This document shows positions 50,226 through 61,200 of a stretch of 64,000 nucleotides of DNA, in pieces. The notes beneath the pieces are model-generated. The model had not been told where the DNA came from and made no database searches. It saw only the letters and a list, made by a program, of their open reading frames with translations. The first letter of the stretch is position 1. Each line of letters begins with the position of its first letter. The translations under genes and the position numbers were made by a program. Source of the DNA: Chryseobacterium sp. YIM B08800. Lineage in GTDB: Bacteria > Bacteroidota > Bacteroidia > Flavobacteriales > Weeksellaceae. Where the stretch lies: NCBI RefSeq assembly GCF_026163565.1, contig NZ_JAPDKN010000005.1:1-64000 (forward strand), given 5' to 3'.

Positions 50226-50791
50226 TTTCCGTCAAAAATTTTATCGATTAAATTTTTAGGCACATACACGAAACTTCCAACTTTTTTTGTAGGAATCTTG
50301 TTTCTTTTAATAACATTTGAAACCGTGCTAGGATTAGCATTGAACTTCTCGATGACTTCTGAAATCGTATAGCAATTACCGACTTCAAAATTGGGTTTCT
50401 CAATTGCTATTTCTTTTTTCTCAGGTACTTCAACAGCTGAAAACAAAGCTTCCAAATCTGACCGCTTCACACGGGTCAGTCTTGTTCCTAAGTTAGTTCC
50501 AGTAATTATTCCTCTTTTTATATACCTGTGAATAGTATCTTTAGAAATTCCAAACATAACTGTAGCTTCAGCAACAGAAATAAATTCCCTTGTTTGTACT
50601 TCAGCAATCTTGTTTTTATATTTTAGTAAAAGAATTTCTTTTTCAACTTTTTCTTTTTCAAGTTTCTTCTTTGCCTTTAACGATTTATTATTACAAGAAG
50701 TAGAACAAAAACGACTTGTAACTGTCTTTGCTTCAAAAGGCTTTGAGCAATGCTCACAGACCCTCGGTATTTTTAATTTACTAAATCCCAT
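50222..50791 (-). CDS. Zinc-finger double-HTH protein, excisionase-like
   Basis: A 189-aa protein. The N-terminus has a four-cysteine finger (CEHC ... FCSTSC), followed by a lysine/glutamate-rich coil, one HTH_17 unit (ISVAEATVMFGISKDTIHRY) and a second (YTISEVIEKFNANPSTVSN). It is the first gene from the right end of the element, 90 bases from the attachment repeat and just before int, the usual place for a recombination directionality factor. Confidence 0.75.
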   Translation of the reverse strand: MGFSKLKIPRVCEHCSKPFEAKTVTSRFCSTSCNNKSLKAKKKLEKEKVEKEILLLKYKNKIAEVQTREFISVAEATVMFGISKDTIHRYIKRGIITGTNLGTRLTRVKRSDLEALFSAVEVPEKKEIAIEKPNFEVGNCYTISEVIEKFNANPSTVSNVIKRNKIPTKKVGSFVYVPKNLIDKIFDGK

Positions 50792-50880
50792 TCTGAAATA
50801 ACATCCTGCACATTTTCTGTTTTTTGGCTTCTAAAATAAAATAAGACGCATAAGACGCACATATTATCCAAATAACGATT

Positions 50881-50893
50881 GGTACAAATAAGA
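50881..50893. repeat. Candidate right attachment site
   Basis: GGTACAAATAAGA, identical to 30159-30171. Located between the excisionase-like gene and the dnaK terminator. The transcription start predicted for the integrase operon falls inside it. Confidence 0.65.
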
Positions 50894-50895
50894 GA

Positions 50896-50926
50896 CAAAA
50901 ATACAATAAAAAATGATTAAAATCAA
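50896..50926 (-). promoter_or_regulatory. Promoter of the integrase operon, outside the attachment repeat
   Basis: On the minus strand: TTG (50926-50924), 20-base spacer, TATTTTTG (50903-50896). It would start transcription near 50890. If the repeat is the true edge, both promoter elements lie in host DNA. Confidence 0.6.
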
Positions 50927-50953
50927 CTATTACCAAAAATTACAAAACAAAAA

Positions 50954-50986
50954 AAATCGCTGTAAACATTACATTTACAGCGATTT
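50954..50986 (-). terminator. dnaK terminator
   Basis: A 13-bp perfect stem (AAATCGCTGTAAA / TTTACAGCGATTT) with a 7-base loop, followed on the minus strand by eight T. Confidence 0.9.
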
Positions 50987-51028
50987 GCTAATTTATTTCA
51001 ATCGATATTAATCGATGATAATTGCTAC

Positions 51029-52918
51029 TTATTTGACTTCTTCGAAGTCTGCATCCTGAACATCTTCTGCTCCGTTTGCGTTACCTTGAGTTTGTTGAGC
51101 TCCTGCATCAGCACCTTGACCTTGTGCGTACATTTCTTCTGAAGCTGCCATCCAAGCCGCATCTAAAGCTTCAGTTTTAGCTTTTACATCATCTCCGTTT
51201 TTAGCTTCAAAAGCTGCTTTCAATTCTGTGTGAGCAGTTTCAATTGCTGCTTTTTTGTCTGCAGATAATTTATCACCAAACTCTTTTAATTGCTTTTCAG
51301 TTTGGAAAATCAATCCGTCAGCTTTGTTGAAGATTTCAACTTCTTCTTTCTTCTTAGCATCAGCTGCAGAATTTTCCTGAGCTTCTTTTTTCATTCTTTC
51401 GATTTCTTCGTCAGAAAGACCAGAAGATGCTTGGATTTTGATAGACTGCTCTTTACCAGTTCCTTTATCTTTAGCAGAAACGCTCAAGATTCCGTTTGCA
51501 TCGATATCGAAAGTTACTTCGATTTGAGGAACTCCTCTTTGTGCTGGTGGAATATCTGTAAGGTCGAATCTACCGATTTCTTTATTATCGTTAAACATTG
51601 GTCTTTCACCCTGTCCTACTCTGATGCTTACAGCTGGCTGGTTGTCTGAAGCTGTAGAGAATACTTCAGATTTTTTAGTTGGGATGGTAGTGTTTGCTTC
51701 AATTAATTTGGTGAAAACTGAACCCATTGTTTCGATACCTAAAGAAAGTGGCGTAACGTCTAACAAAAGAACGTCTGTAACGTCTCCAGTTAAAACCCCA
51801 CCTTGAATAGCTGCACCAATTGCTACAACCTCATCCGGGTTAACTCCTTTTGAAGGTTTTTTACCGAAGAATTTCTCAACTTCTTCCTGAATGATTGGGA
51901 TTCTTGTAGAACCACCTACCAAAATCACTTCGTCAATATCGCTGATAGAAAGACCTGCATCAGAAAGCGCTTTTTTACAAGGCTCCATAGAACGTCTTAC
52001 CAAATCTGCAGATAACTGCTCGAATTTAGCTTTAGTTAAAGTCTTCACTAAGTGTTTAGGACCTGTAGCTGTAGCTGTGATATAAGGAAGGTTAATCTCA
52101 GTTTGAGGAGAAGAAGACAACTCAATTTTTGCTTTTTCAGCTGCTTCTTTCAATCTTTGTAATGCAATTGCATCAGATTTCAAGTCAACACCTTCTTCAG
52201 CTTTGAATTCGTCTGCCATCCAGTTGATAATTACATCATCAAAATCATCACCTCCTAAGTGTGTATCTCCATTTGTAGACAATACTTCGAAAACTCCGTC
52301 TCCTAAATCCAAGATAGAAACGTCGAAAGTACCACCACCTAAATCGTAAACTGCAATTTTTTGGTCTTTGTGAGATTTATCCATACCATAAGCCAAAGCT
52401 GCTGCTGTAGGCTCGTTGATAATTCTTTCTACTTTAAGACCTGCAATTTCACCAGCTTCTTTAGTCGCTTGTCTTTGAGCATCGTTAAAGTAAGCAGGAA
52501 CAGTGATTACCGCTCTTGTTACTTCCTGTCCAAGATAATCTTCAGCAGTTTTCTTCATTTTCTGAAGTGTCATTGCAGAAATTTCCTGTGGTGTATATTC
52601 TCTGTCGTCGATTTTTACTTTTACAGTATCATTTGGTCCGGCTACTACTTCATAAGGTACTCTAGAGATTTCCTGAGTATCTTCTTTGAAGTGAGTTCCG
52701 ATGAATCTTTTGATAGAATATACTGTTTTCTTTGGGTTGGTTACCGCCTGTCTTTTTGCAGGATCACCTACTTTTCTTTCACCATCTTCTGTAAACGCTA
52801 CAATAGAAGGTGTAGTTCTTTTACCTTCTGCATTAGGGATAACTACAGCATCTTTACCTTCCATTACTGCAACGCAAGAGTTGGTTGTACCTAAGTCAAT
52901 TCCGATTATTTTACTCAT
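51029..52918 (-). CDS. dnaK: Chaperone DnaK (Hsp70)
   Basis: A 629-aa Hsp70. The ATPase domain starts [19 protein letters not shown] and has [43 protein letters not shown] and [10 protein letters not shown]; the substrate domain begins after the [13 protein letters not shown] linker, and the helical lid ends in a Gln/Gly-rich tail and DADFEEVK. Full length. No grpE or dnaJ is adjacent. I see no CIRCE element upstream and no clear TAnnTTTG promoter. Confidence 0.98.
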   Translation of the reverse strand: MSKIIGIDLGTTNSCVAVMEGKDAVVIPNAEGKRTTPSIVAFTEDGERKVGDPAKRQAVTNPKKTVYSIKRFIGTHFKEDTQEISRVPYEVVAGPNDTVKVKIDDREYTPQEISAMTLQKMKKTAEDYLGQEVTRAVITVPAYFNDAQRQATKEAGEIAGLKVERIINEPTAAALAYGMDKSHKDQKIAVYDLGGGTFDVSILDLGDGVFEVLSTNGDTHLGGDDFDDVIINWMADEFKAEEGVDLKSDAIALQRLKEAAEKAKIELSSSPQTEINLPYITATATGPKHLVKTLTKAKFEQLSADLVRRSMEPCKKALSDAGLSISDIDEVILVGGSTRIPIIQEEVEKFFGKKPSKGVNPDEVVAIGAAIQGGVLTGDVTDVLLLDVTPLSLGIETMGSVFTKLIEANTTIPTKKSEVFSTASDNQPAVSIRVGQGERPMFNDNKEIGRFDLTDIPPAQRGVPQIEVTFDIDANGILSVSAKDKGTGKEQSIKIQASSGLSDEEIERMKKEAQENSAADAKKKEEVEIFNKADGLIFQTEKQLKEFGDKLSADKKAAIETAHTELKAAFEAKNGDDVKAKTEALDAAWMAASEEMYAQGQGADAGAQQTQGNANGAEDVQDADFEEVK

Positions 52919-53016
52919 AATATTTATATTTTTTCTAATTTTTAAATTTAATTTACATTCTCAATTTCTCAATTTCTGTACCATTAGAATTTTTGTGACA
53001 AATTGACATAAAAAAA

Positions 53017-53044
53017 CAAAAACTCCGATTATATCGAAGTTTTG
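53017..53044 (-). terminator. Terminator of the metalloprotease gene
   Basis: An imperfect stem around 53018-53029 and 53033-53044 (AAAACT-C-CGAT with ATCG-A-AGTTTT, one mismatch), 29 bases after the stop codon, followed by T residues on the minus strand. Confidence 0.6.
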
Positions 53045-53072
53045 TTTTAATAAAAGCTGGAAATATTTTCAC

Positions 53073-54356
53073 TTATTTTTTGATAAATTTCATAGATTTC
53101 ACAATATCTTTTCCGTTATAAGTTCTTACATAATAAATTCCGGAAGCAAAATCTTTCACATCAATTTTATCTGTTTCATTTTTAATGAAGGCTTTTTTAA
53201 CCAATCTTCCTTCAGCATTAAATATTTCTATTTCATTAATCTTCGTTAATGGTGATGCTATTGAAATATATTGTGTTGTAGGGTTTGGGAAAATATTAAT
53301 TGCTTCTACCTTTTCAGTTTCATTAACAGATAAAAGAGAACAACCATTTGCATTCAACAGACTTGCTCTGGGACCAATCATTGTATTACTTGTAATCGTT
53401 TTCTGATCATTCGTAAACATTGCCATCTGATAATCAGCCACATAATCCATATAATTCATAAACATTGCGCCATTTGCACTTGAAGTACAAGTATACTGAT
53501 TATCAGGGAAAACAGGATTGTCCTGCTCATAGTAAGGACCATTAGTTGCTGGTGTATCTGCACAACCGTCACTTCCGCCGGAAGTTCCACAAACACCGGT
53601 ATTACCCCAAATATGATTCAGACCGAAATAATGGCCAATCTCATGAGTAGCAGTTCTGCCTAAGTCATACCCTTGCCAAAGAGTACCTACTGTACCCATA
53701 TTAAAACATCCTATAACTAATCCATCAATTGGCATTCCTGCAGCACTAGGTAAATATGCAAACCCTAAAGTACCATCCCATGGCTCACCTTGCGAATCAA
53801 AACCATCAAAATATCCTACCCAGATATTCAAATATTTTGTAGGATCCCAAGCTGCCAAACCGCTTGATGTATAATAACTGTTTCCTAATACAAAACTTTG
53901 TGGTACTGATTTTCTCTCAATCCCTGTAGTAGCATTACCGTTCGGGTCTCTTGTTGCCATACAGAATGCCAATTCTAAATCAGCAGCATTTGGTTGAAAA
54001 GCAGCCGGTACAACTGTATTAAAATCTGTATTTTGCTTTCTGAAATCTTGATTAAGTGCAGTAATCTGAGACAAAATTTGTGCATCAGAAATATTTTGCT
54101 GCGCAGTTTTGTACAAAACGTGTACTACAACCGGAATTGTCACTACAGCCTTTTTTTTCTGAGTTTTGTAATCATTATTAATTAAAAAATCTCTCAAATC
54201 TGCTTCCTGAAGTTTTGCTTGTGGGTTTTTTGCAAAGAAATCTGTCATTACTTTGTCTGTTGCGCAAATTCGCTTCACTTGTGGAGCTACGGGTGCTTGC
54301 TGGGCTTGTAAAGAAAATCCAGCAGCAGCTAATAGAATAAGGTAGAATTTTTTCAT
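53073..54356 (-). CDS. Secreted M43-type zinc metalloprotease with type IX sorting tail
   Basis: A 427-aa exported protease. The signal peptide ends near SLQAQ; a propeptide-like region leads to VTIPVVVHVLYK. The zinc site is TATHEIGHYFGLNHIWG (HExxHxxGxxH, third ligand His), followed by the met-turn region FMNYMDYV, as in cytophagalysin/pappalysin-type M43 peptidases. Cysteines before the met-turn likely pair. The last 80 residues (INIFPNPTTQYISI ... GIYYVRTYNGKDIVKSMKFIKK) form a type A type IX secretion tail, so it should reach the cell surface or medium. Confidence 0.92.
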   Translation of the reverse strand: MKKFYLILLAAAGFSLQAQQAPVAPQVKRICATDKVMTDFFAKNPQAKLQEADLRDFLINNDYKTQKKKAVVTIPVVVHVLYKTAQQNISDAQILSQITALNQDFRKQNTDFNTVVPAAFQPNAADLELAFCMATRDPNGNATTGIERKSVPQSFVLGNSYYTSSGLAAWDPTKYLNIWVGYFDGFDSQGEPWDGTLGFAYLPSAAGMPIDGLVIGCFNMGTVGTLWQGYDLGRTATHEIGHYFGLNHIWGNTGVCGTSGGSDGCADTPATNGPYYEQDNPVFPDNQYTCTSSANGAMFMNYMDYVADYQMAMFTNDQKTITSNTMIGPRASLLNANGCSLLSVNETEKVEAINIFPNPTTQYISIASPLTKINEIEIFNAEGRLVKKAFIKNETDKIDVKDFASGIYYVRTYNGKDIVKSMKFIKK

Positions 54357-54373
54357 ATGAATTATTTTTCTTA

Positions 54374-54381
54374 CAAATATA
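54374..54381 (-). promoter_or_regulatory. Possible -7 box of the metalloprotease gene
   Basis: Minus-strand TATATTTG (TAnnTTTG) 18 bases before the ATG; the -33 element is not evident. Confidence 0.4.
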
Positions 54382-54421
54382 ATGATTACAAAAATTAATT
54401 AAAGATTAATATTTACATCTG

Positions 54422-54450
54422 TTGAAGTTTACGTTTTTTAGCTATTTTTG
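54422..54450 (+). promoter_or_regulatory. ppk promoter
   Basis: TTG (54422-54424), 18-base spacer, TATTTTTG (54443-54450), a full Bacteroidota promoter match; start expected near 54456, 13 bases before the chosen ATG, which supports that start. Confidence 0.7.
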
Positions 54451-54468
54451 ATAAATTTTACACAAAAT

Positions 54469-56541
54469 ATGTCTTTACATTTTAATCCCAGAGATGTTAC
54501 CTGGTTAGCATTTAACGAAAGAGTTTTACAAGAAGCAATGGACGAAAACGTGCCGCTTCATCTCAGAATTCGTTTTCTTGGGATTTTCTCAAATAATCTG
54601 GATGAGTTTTTCAGAGTGCGTGTTGCCGGTTTGAAGCGTGCGATGGATTTTAAAGAAAAAGTAATTGCCGAATCATTTTATCAGCCACCATCGAAAATTC
54701 TTCAAAGAATTAATGAAATTGTTATTACCCAACAAGCAAACTTTGATAAAACCTGGAAAAAAATTCAGGTTGAAATGGCAGAGCAAAAAGTTTTTATTAA
54801 AACTTCAAAAAATCTTAGCGCCAAACAGAAAGAATTTGTACGACAATATTTTGATGAAGTGGTAGAAGCCAATGTTATCCCTATCCTTCTTCACGAAAAC
54901 ACACCTATGCCATACATGAGAGACAAAAGTTTGTATCTCGGTGTTGCTATGAGAAAAAAAGACTGGAATTACCACAGCAACTATGCAATTATAGAGATTC
55001 CTTCACGTTTTGTTGGGAGATTTGTTTTGTTACCTACCGAAGATCCTGAAGAAAAAAATGTCATGTTGCTTGAGGATGTTATCACTTTCAACCTACCGCA
55101 TATATTTTCTTATTTTGGGTACGATGAGTTTTCTGCCCATGCTTTTAAAGTAACAAAAGATGCCGAGATGGATATTGATAACGACATCAAAACCAACTTT
55201 GCCGAAAAAATAGAAAAGGGACTTAAAAACCGTAGAAAAGGAAAACCTACCCGTTTTGTTTTTGATAAAGACATGGATAAAGCAATGCTTGAATTGCTTA
55301 TCCGAAAATTAAATTTAAGCAAAAAAGACAGCATTATTCCCGGAGGAAAGATTCATAATTTTAAACATTTCATGGATTTTCCTGATGTCATTGAGTACAG
55401 CCAAAAACCCGTAGAAAGAACATCTTTTACGCATCAGGCTTTTGAACATGGCGAAAGAGTGACAGATGTTATTTTGAAACAAGATGTTTTATTAAGCTTT
55501 CCGTATCATACTTACACGCCGGTAATTGATTTATTGCGTGAAGCTGCAATGGATCCGGATGTGAAGTCTATTCAGATTACCGCTTATCGTTTGGCAAGTA
55601 ATTCAAAAATAAGTAACGCATTGATTTATGCTGCCAGAAATGGTAAAGAAGTAACGGTAATGCTCGAACTTCAGGCAAGATTTGATGAAGAATCGAACCT
55701 GATGTGGAAAGAAATGTTTGAGCCTGAAGGAATCACTGTTTTAATAGGAATTCCGGACAAAAAAGTACATGCCAAATTGTGCATTATCAAAAAACGGGTA
55801 CACAATAAAACCCTTCAATATGGTTTTGTAAGCACCGGAAATTTTAACGAAAAAACTGCCAAAATTTATGGTGACCATTTGATAATGACTTCCGACAGAA
55901 GCATAATGGCAGACATCAATAAAGTTTTCACTGTACTAAAAAAACCGAAAGAAGATTATTTATCTGTTCTAAAAACCTGTAAAAATCTGATGGTTTGTCC
56001 GCAGTTTATGCGTGAAAAAATCGTACATCATATCGATAAAGAAATTGAAGAAGCCAAAGCCGGAAGAAAGGCAGAAATGATCATCAAAGCCAATTCTGTA
56101 AGCGACCGGGCTTTAATTAATAAAATGTATGAAGCTGCGCAAGCCGGAGTGGTAATCAGAATGATTGTAAGAGGTATTTACTGCGCAATCAACCAGAAAG
56201 AATTTAAGCAGAAAATTAAAGCAATAAGCATTGTAGACGAATACTTGGAACATGCAAGAGTGATGTATTTTTACAATAAAGGTTCTGAAGACATCTATAT
56301 TTCTTCTGCCGATTGGATGAATAGAAACTTAGATTACAGAATAGAAGCAGCCGCAAAAATATCTGATAAAAATCTTAAAAAAGAACTGAAAGATATTCTT
56401 GATATTCAGCTAAAAGATAATGTAAAAGCGAGAATTTTAGACAAAAAGCTGAGCAATGAATACATCAAAAACGGCGAAAAAGAATGCCGTTCACAAATCG
56501 AAACCTATAAATATCTGAAAGCAAAAACTACAGGAAAATAA
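54469..56541 (+). CDS. ppk1: Polyphosphate kinase 1
   Basis: A 690-aa enzyme that polymerises ATP gamma-phosphate into polyphosphate. The ATG at 54469 (MSLHFNPRDVTWLAFN) is preferred to the one at 54448, which would lie over the promoter. Family marks: SWLAFNxRVLQEA-like start, FRVRVAGLK, FPYHTYTPVIDLLREAAMDP, the first catalytic-histidine block KVHAKLCIIKK, STGNFNEKTAK, and the second, LEHARVMYFYN, then SSADWMNRNLDYRIE. Full length. Followed after 101 bases by a Ppx/GppA phosphatase gene, a classical pairing of synthesis and breakdown. Confidence 0.96.
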   Translation: MSLHFNPRDVTWLAFNERVLQEAMDENVPLHLRIRFLGIFSNNLDEFFRVRVAGLKRAMDFKEKVIAESFYQPPSKILQRINEIVITQQANFDKTWKKIQVEMAEQKVFIKTSKNLSAKQKEFVRQYFDEVVEANVIPILLHENTPMPYMRDKSLYLGVAMRKKDWNYHSNYAIIEIPSRFVGRFVLLPTEDPEEKNVMLLEDVITFNLPHIFSYFGYDEFSAHAFKVTKDAEMDIDNDIKTNFAEKIEKGLKNRRKGKPTRFVFDKDMDKAMLELLIRKLNLSKKDSIIPGGKIHNFKHFMDFPDVIEYSQKPVERTSFTHQAFEHGERVTDVILKQDVLLSFPYHTYTPVIDLLREAAMDPDVKSIQITAYRLASNSKISNALIYAARNGKEVTVMLELQARFDEESNLMWKEMFEPEGITVLIGIPDKKVHAKLCIIKKRVHNKTLQYGFVSTGNFNEKTAKIYGDHLIMTSDRSIMADINKVFTVLKKPKEDYLSVLKTCKNLMVCPQFMREKIVHHIDKEIEEAKAGRKAEMIIKANSVSDRALINKMYEAAQAGVVIRMIVRGIYCAINQKEFKQKIKAISIVDEYLEHARVMYFYNKGSEDIYISSADWMNRNLDYRIEAAAKISDKNLKKELKDILDIQLKDNVKARILDKKLSNEYIKNGEKECRSQIETYKYLKAKTTGK

Positions 56542-56642
56542 CCTTAACAAAAAAGGCACAAAATAATATTTCCGTAAATTTGGCTTTTAAAAATCGCCCA
56601 ATCACAAATTAAAAAACTAAAATTCAATAAAATACATTCAAA

Positions 56643-57527
56643 ATGATCATTGCAGCGATAGACATAGGAAGTAATGCAGCCCGACTTTTAATCAATGAGG
56701 TAAAAATTCAAAACGGGAAACCTGAGTTTATTAAACTCAACCTTCTCAGAATACCTTTACGATTAGGAATGGATGTTTTCACTCTTAGAAAAATCGGTGC
56801 AGAAAGGGAACAAATGGTCTTAGATTCTATGAAGATTTTCAGTGATTTGATGAAAATTTACAAAGTAGAACATTACAGAGCTTGCGCAACGAGCGCCATG
56901 CGTGATGCCGAAAATGGTAAAGAAATTATTGAAAAAGTAAAAAACCACTCCGATATTACCATCGAAATTATTTCAGGGGACGAAGAAGCAACTTTAGTCT
57001 ATGAAAACCACGTTGCTGAAGGTCTTGACAAAGATTTTGCCTATCTTTATGTAGATGTTGGAGGTGGTTCTACCGAGCTTACATTCTACGAAAACGGAAA
57101 AATGGTTTACGAAAGATCTTTCAACATTGGAACCATCAGATTGCTTAACGATCTGGTAAGCGAAGACAACTGGAAAGAAATGAAGGAAGAGATCCGAAAA
57201 AACATCAACAGCAAGAAACCTATTGTTGCTATTGGTTCGGGAGGAAACATCAACAAAGCCTTTTCGATGAGCAAAACCAAAGACGGAAAACCTATGTCTG
57301 CAACTTATCTTAAAAAAGTCTACAAAGAGATCAACGCATTGACTGTAGATGAAAGAATGAGCAAATATAATTTAAGACAGGATCGTGCAGATGTTTTGGG
57401 TCATGCTTTAAGAATTTACAACAATGTAATGACTTGGTCTGAAATCAGCAGGATTTTTGTGCCGAAAATTTCCGTTGCGGATGGTTTGATTCATAATATT
57501 TATGAGAGGGTTTCGGGGGAAAAGTAA
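56643..57527 (+). CDS. ppx: Ppx/GppA-family exopolyphosphatase
   Basis: A 294-aa protein of the sugar kinase/actin fold. Phosphate loops are IAAIDIGSNAARLLINE at the N-terminus and LYVDVGGGSTELTFYE; ATSAMRDAENG and IGSGGNINKAF are also typical. It should release phosphate from polyphosphate ends or hydrolyse pppGpp. It lacks the extra C-terminal domain of long E. coli Ppx, like other short Bacteroidota members. Downstream of ppk1 on the same strand. Confidence 0.9.
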   Translation: MIIAAIDIGSNAARLLINEVKIQNGKPEFIKLNLLRIPLRLGMDVFTLRKIGAEREQMVLDSMKIFSDLMKIYKVEHYRACATSAMRDAENGKEIIEKVKNHSDITIEIISGDEEATLVYENHVAEGLDKDFAYLYVDVGGGSTELTFYENGKMVYERSFNIGTIRLLNDLVSEDNWKEMKEEIRKNINSKKPIVAIGSGGNINKAFSMSKTKDGKPMSATYLKKVYKEINALTVDERMSKYNLRQDRADVLGHALRIYNNVMTWSEISRIFVPKISVADGLIHNIYERVSGEK

Positions 57528-57673
57528 AAAATATCATTCCTTCTATGAACACAAGCTATTATTTATATGGTGAAATTTAAATTTCTATTTTTTGCTCAGT
57601 CCTTGTTCTTGTGACAAATTCTTGTGACAGACAAAATAAAAAATTGCAATCACCGAAAAACAAAACCGAAAAG

Positions 57674-58036
57674 ATGGAAAATGAAAATTCAATTGATAAA
57701 CCGAATGAAGAAAATAAAATTTCTCTTCTGAAGCAATCAATGTTTGAATACATAGAGATAGCACAACCTTCTTACACAAAAACTGATGTAGAAGAATGTG
57801 TAAATATTCTTAATAAATACCGCTCAGACTTAGCAAATTCAACATCGAAAGACGAAGGCATGAAAATCGTACAAAATACGATTGAAAGTTTAAATAGGCT
57901 TAATGAAAAATGTAATTTTGAATTAATTGAAACTTCTGAACGCGAACAAATTGCAGAAATAATAATTTCAGAAAGTGTTAAAAAAGGCTACAGCAAAGCT
58001 GATGAAGATATTACCGAAGATTGGAGAGAGTGGTAG
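57674..58036 (+). CDS. Hypothetical acidic helical protein
   Basis: A 120-aa soluble protein from ATG 57674 (MENENSIDKPNEENK); a GTG start at 57611 would add 21 basic residues. It appears all-helical, with two cysteines (VEECVNILNKY, NEKCNFELIE) and a tryptophan at the end (DWREW). No family recognised. The 70-odd bases before it show no promoter match. Confidence 0.55.
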   Translation: MENENSIDKPNEENKISLLKQSMFEYIEIAQPSYTKTDVEECVNILNKYRSDLANSTSKDEGMKIVQNTIESLNRLNEKCNFELIETSEREQIAEIIISESVKKGYSKADEDITEDWREW

Positions 58037-58210
58037 ATTAAACAAAACCATTTCTTTCAATATTTTATTTTTGAGTTAAACAAACAACAATTAACAGTAA
58101 CTTAAAGAATCACCCCTTTTTAAAACAAATTATTAATCAAATCTTAAAATTCGCTTAAAACCCTCACAACGTACAATCTTCATTTTTGCACAAATAATAA
58201 ATTAGTAAAA

Positions 58211-61200
58211 ATGAAAAACAAATACCTTTTGAGAGGCTTATTACCGATTGCCGCTTTATTTCATGGCGCAGTTTCAGGGCAAAGCACATTAGTTCACTAT
58301 TGGAACTTTAATAATAATGCATCTGTTGCTGCCATCACAACACCTACTTCAACACTTTTGAATGGTTCTATCACAGCAACTTCTACAGGAACAGGAAGTA
58401 CAGATACTTTTATTGATTTTGCTGGCGGAACATCACAAAACTTTAATGTAGATAATTTTAATGCAAGAAACGGAGATGCTTCCGGAACGCATTTGAGATA
58501 CAATTATCCAATCAACGGAAATGTACAATTTAATTTGCCAACGACAGGTTATAACAATGTTGTGGTGAAATTTTCTACAAGAAGATCAGGTTCGGGTGCA
58601 GGAAATCAAAACTGGTCTTATTCTTTAGACGGAACTACTTTTGTACCGTATCAAACGGTTACTTCACAGGATGCCAATCCGCAGCTCATCACATTTGACT
58701 TTTCGAATGTTACAGGAGTTTCAAATAACCCAAATTTTAAATTAAAAGTTGAGTTTACTCAAGGCAGTGGCGGAGCTGTTGGAAATAACCGCTTCGATAA
58801 TTTCACGCTAGATGCAACTTCAGTTGGCGGAACTGATACTACTCCACCAACTGTTGCCTATTTGCCTGCAAACAACGTCAATAACGCTTCTACAACAGTA
58901 AATCCAACGATTACTTTTAATGAAAACGTAAGATTAATCGACAACTCTGCAATTACTTCTGCAAATGCACAAAGCTTAATTGAATTACGTTTAGGAAACT
59001 CTACAGGAAATGCAGTTCCGTTTACAACAACATTTGCCAATAATGTAATTACGGTAATTCCTACGGGAGGTTTAGTTCCAAATCAGGCTTATTATTTAGC
59101 TTTAAAGCCAAATATGGTGGAAGATACAAGCGACAATGCGATAACAACGGCAACTTCTAGTATTTTCACAACAGCTGGAACAAGCATCTCTTTAGATAAA
59201 ACTTTAATTAAGGTTAATGAAAATGCAGGAATTTTAGCATTTAAAATAAATGTCACCAATCCTTCCAATGCAACCGTAAATTTGGTTGCGAAACCGGCTT
59301 CTTTCAACACCGCAAACAGCAGTGATTTTACCTTTACAAGCCAAACAATCAACATTACGCCTTCTACAACAAGCGTAACTGTAAATATTCCAATTCTTGA
59401 TGATACTTTGGAGGAGCAACAGGCAGAATATTTTGTTTTAGGTTTAGAAAATCCAGTAGGAACAACGATTTCAGGAGATACTTCATCAACAGTATATATT
59501 ATTGATAATGATAAAGCGGCTCCCGTTCCTTCTAACCAAATTTCATTAAATTATATAGGAAGTTTTGATCCTTCAGGAAATAATAACAGTTCAACAGAAA
59601 TTGTAGTTCATGATCCTGCAACTCAAAAATTATTTACCATCAGTTCTTTAACGGATGTTTTTGATATTATTAATTTTGCTAATCCATTAGCTCCGTCAGT
59701 AATTAATACTGTAAATATGGCTCCTTATGGCGGAATTACAAGCATCGCCGTGAAAAACGGACTTGTTGCTGTAGCTTCTCCAAACGGAACAAACGCACAA
59801 CAAAACGGATCGGTAGTTTTCTTCGACATCAATGGAAATTTCTTAAAACAAGTTACCGTAGGAGTTTTACCGGACATGATTACATTTACCCCGGACGGAA
59901 CAAAAGTAATGACCGCAAATGAAGGCGAACCAAACGATGCTTATACGGTAGATCCTGAAGGTTCAATAAGTATTATTGATATTTCAGGTGGAATTAATAA
60001 TTTAACTCAGTCAAATGTTACTACGCTTGGTTTCACAGGCTACAACAGCCAGGAAGCTGCATTTATCAGTTCAGGTGGAAGAAAGGTAAAGTCTACAAGC
60101 ACTTTGGCGCAGGATCTTGAGCCAGAATACATTGCCATCAGTCCAGACAGCCAGAAAGCTTGGGTTTCTTGCCAGGAAAACAACGGAATTATCGAAGTAA
60201 ATCTTAGCAACAATACTTTAGGAAATATTTGGGGATTGGGTAAAAAAGATATGAATCTTCCAGGAAACGGCTTTGACGCTTCAGACAACAACGGAGAAAT
60301 TCTTATCGCAAACTGGCCTGTAAAAGCGTATTACAATCCTGATGCAATGGCTTCTTTCAAAGTTGGAAACACCAATTATCTGGTTACCGCAAACGAAGGT
60401 GACGAAAAAGATTTAGGTGGATTCAGCGAAAGAACAACCGTTGGAGCAAATGGTTATACTTTAGACTCAACCATTTTCCCAAATGCTTCTGTTTTAAAAG
60501 CTTCACATAATTTAGGAAGATTCAGAGTGACCAATGTAAACGGAAATACAGACGGAGACGCAGATTTTGAAGAAATTCATGCTTTGGGAACAAGGTCATT
60601 CTCAATTTTCAATGCAGATACCAAACAAATCGTTTACGACAGTGGAGACAGATTTGAAAGATATATCGCAGCCAATCACCCTTTGATTTTTAATGCAGAT
60701 AACGAAGCCAACGGAGCGAAAAACCGAAGCCGCGCAAAAGGTCCTGAACCGGAAGGTGTAACTTTAGGAACCATTGCCGGACAAACTTTTGCATTCATTA
60801 CTTTGGAAAGAACCGGAGGTGTGATGGTTTACAACGTAACCAATCCAAACAACGTCACTTTTGCAGATTACAAACACTCAAGATCAACTTCTGCATTTGG
60901 TGGAGACAACGGTCCGGAAGGAATTATTTATATTGCTCCAGAGAATACGACGACCAACAAAGGTTACGTCATCGTTGCAAACGAAATCAGCGGAACTTTA
61001 TCGATGTATGAAGTACAACCTTCTGCATCATTAGCAACAGGTGAAGTAAAACCTGAAAAAGCAAGTTTCAACATCTTTCCGAATCCTGTAAACAAAGGAA
61101 ACACTCTTTATTTCAACAGAGCTCAAGGTTATGAGTTGTACGATATGAGCGGAAAACTTATTGGAAAAGAGAAAAACGCATTAACCATCGATACTTCAAA

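Larger units (their letters stand above)
30159..50893. mobile_element. Integrative mobilisable element with defence and RNA-guided-regulator cargo
   Basis: A 20.7-kb segment bounded by an exact 13-bp direct repeat, GGTACAAATAAGA, at 30159-30171 and 50881-50893. The right repeat lies 90 bases beyond an excisionase-like gene and a tyrosine integrase gene; the left one lies 80 bases past the terminator of the preceding host gene, and dnaK with its own terminator follows the right one. Inside are relaxase, primase and helicase genes but no conjugation (T4SS) genes, so it should be mobilisable, not self-transmissible. The repeat was found by eye; boundaries are inference from repeat plus content. 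Confidence 0.75.

Noticed and set aside
52919..53016. CIRCE heat-shock operator upstream of dnaK
   Set aside because: No TTAGCACTC-N9-GAGTGCTAA-like inverted repeat is present.
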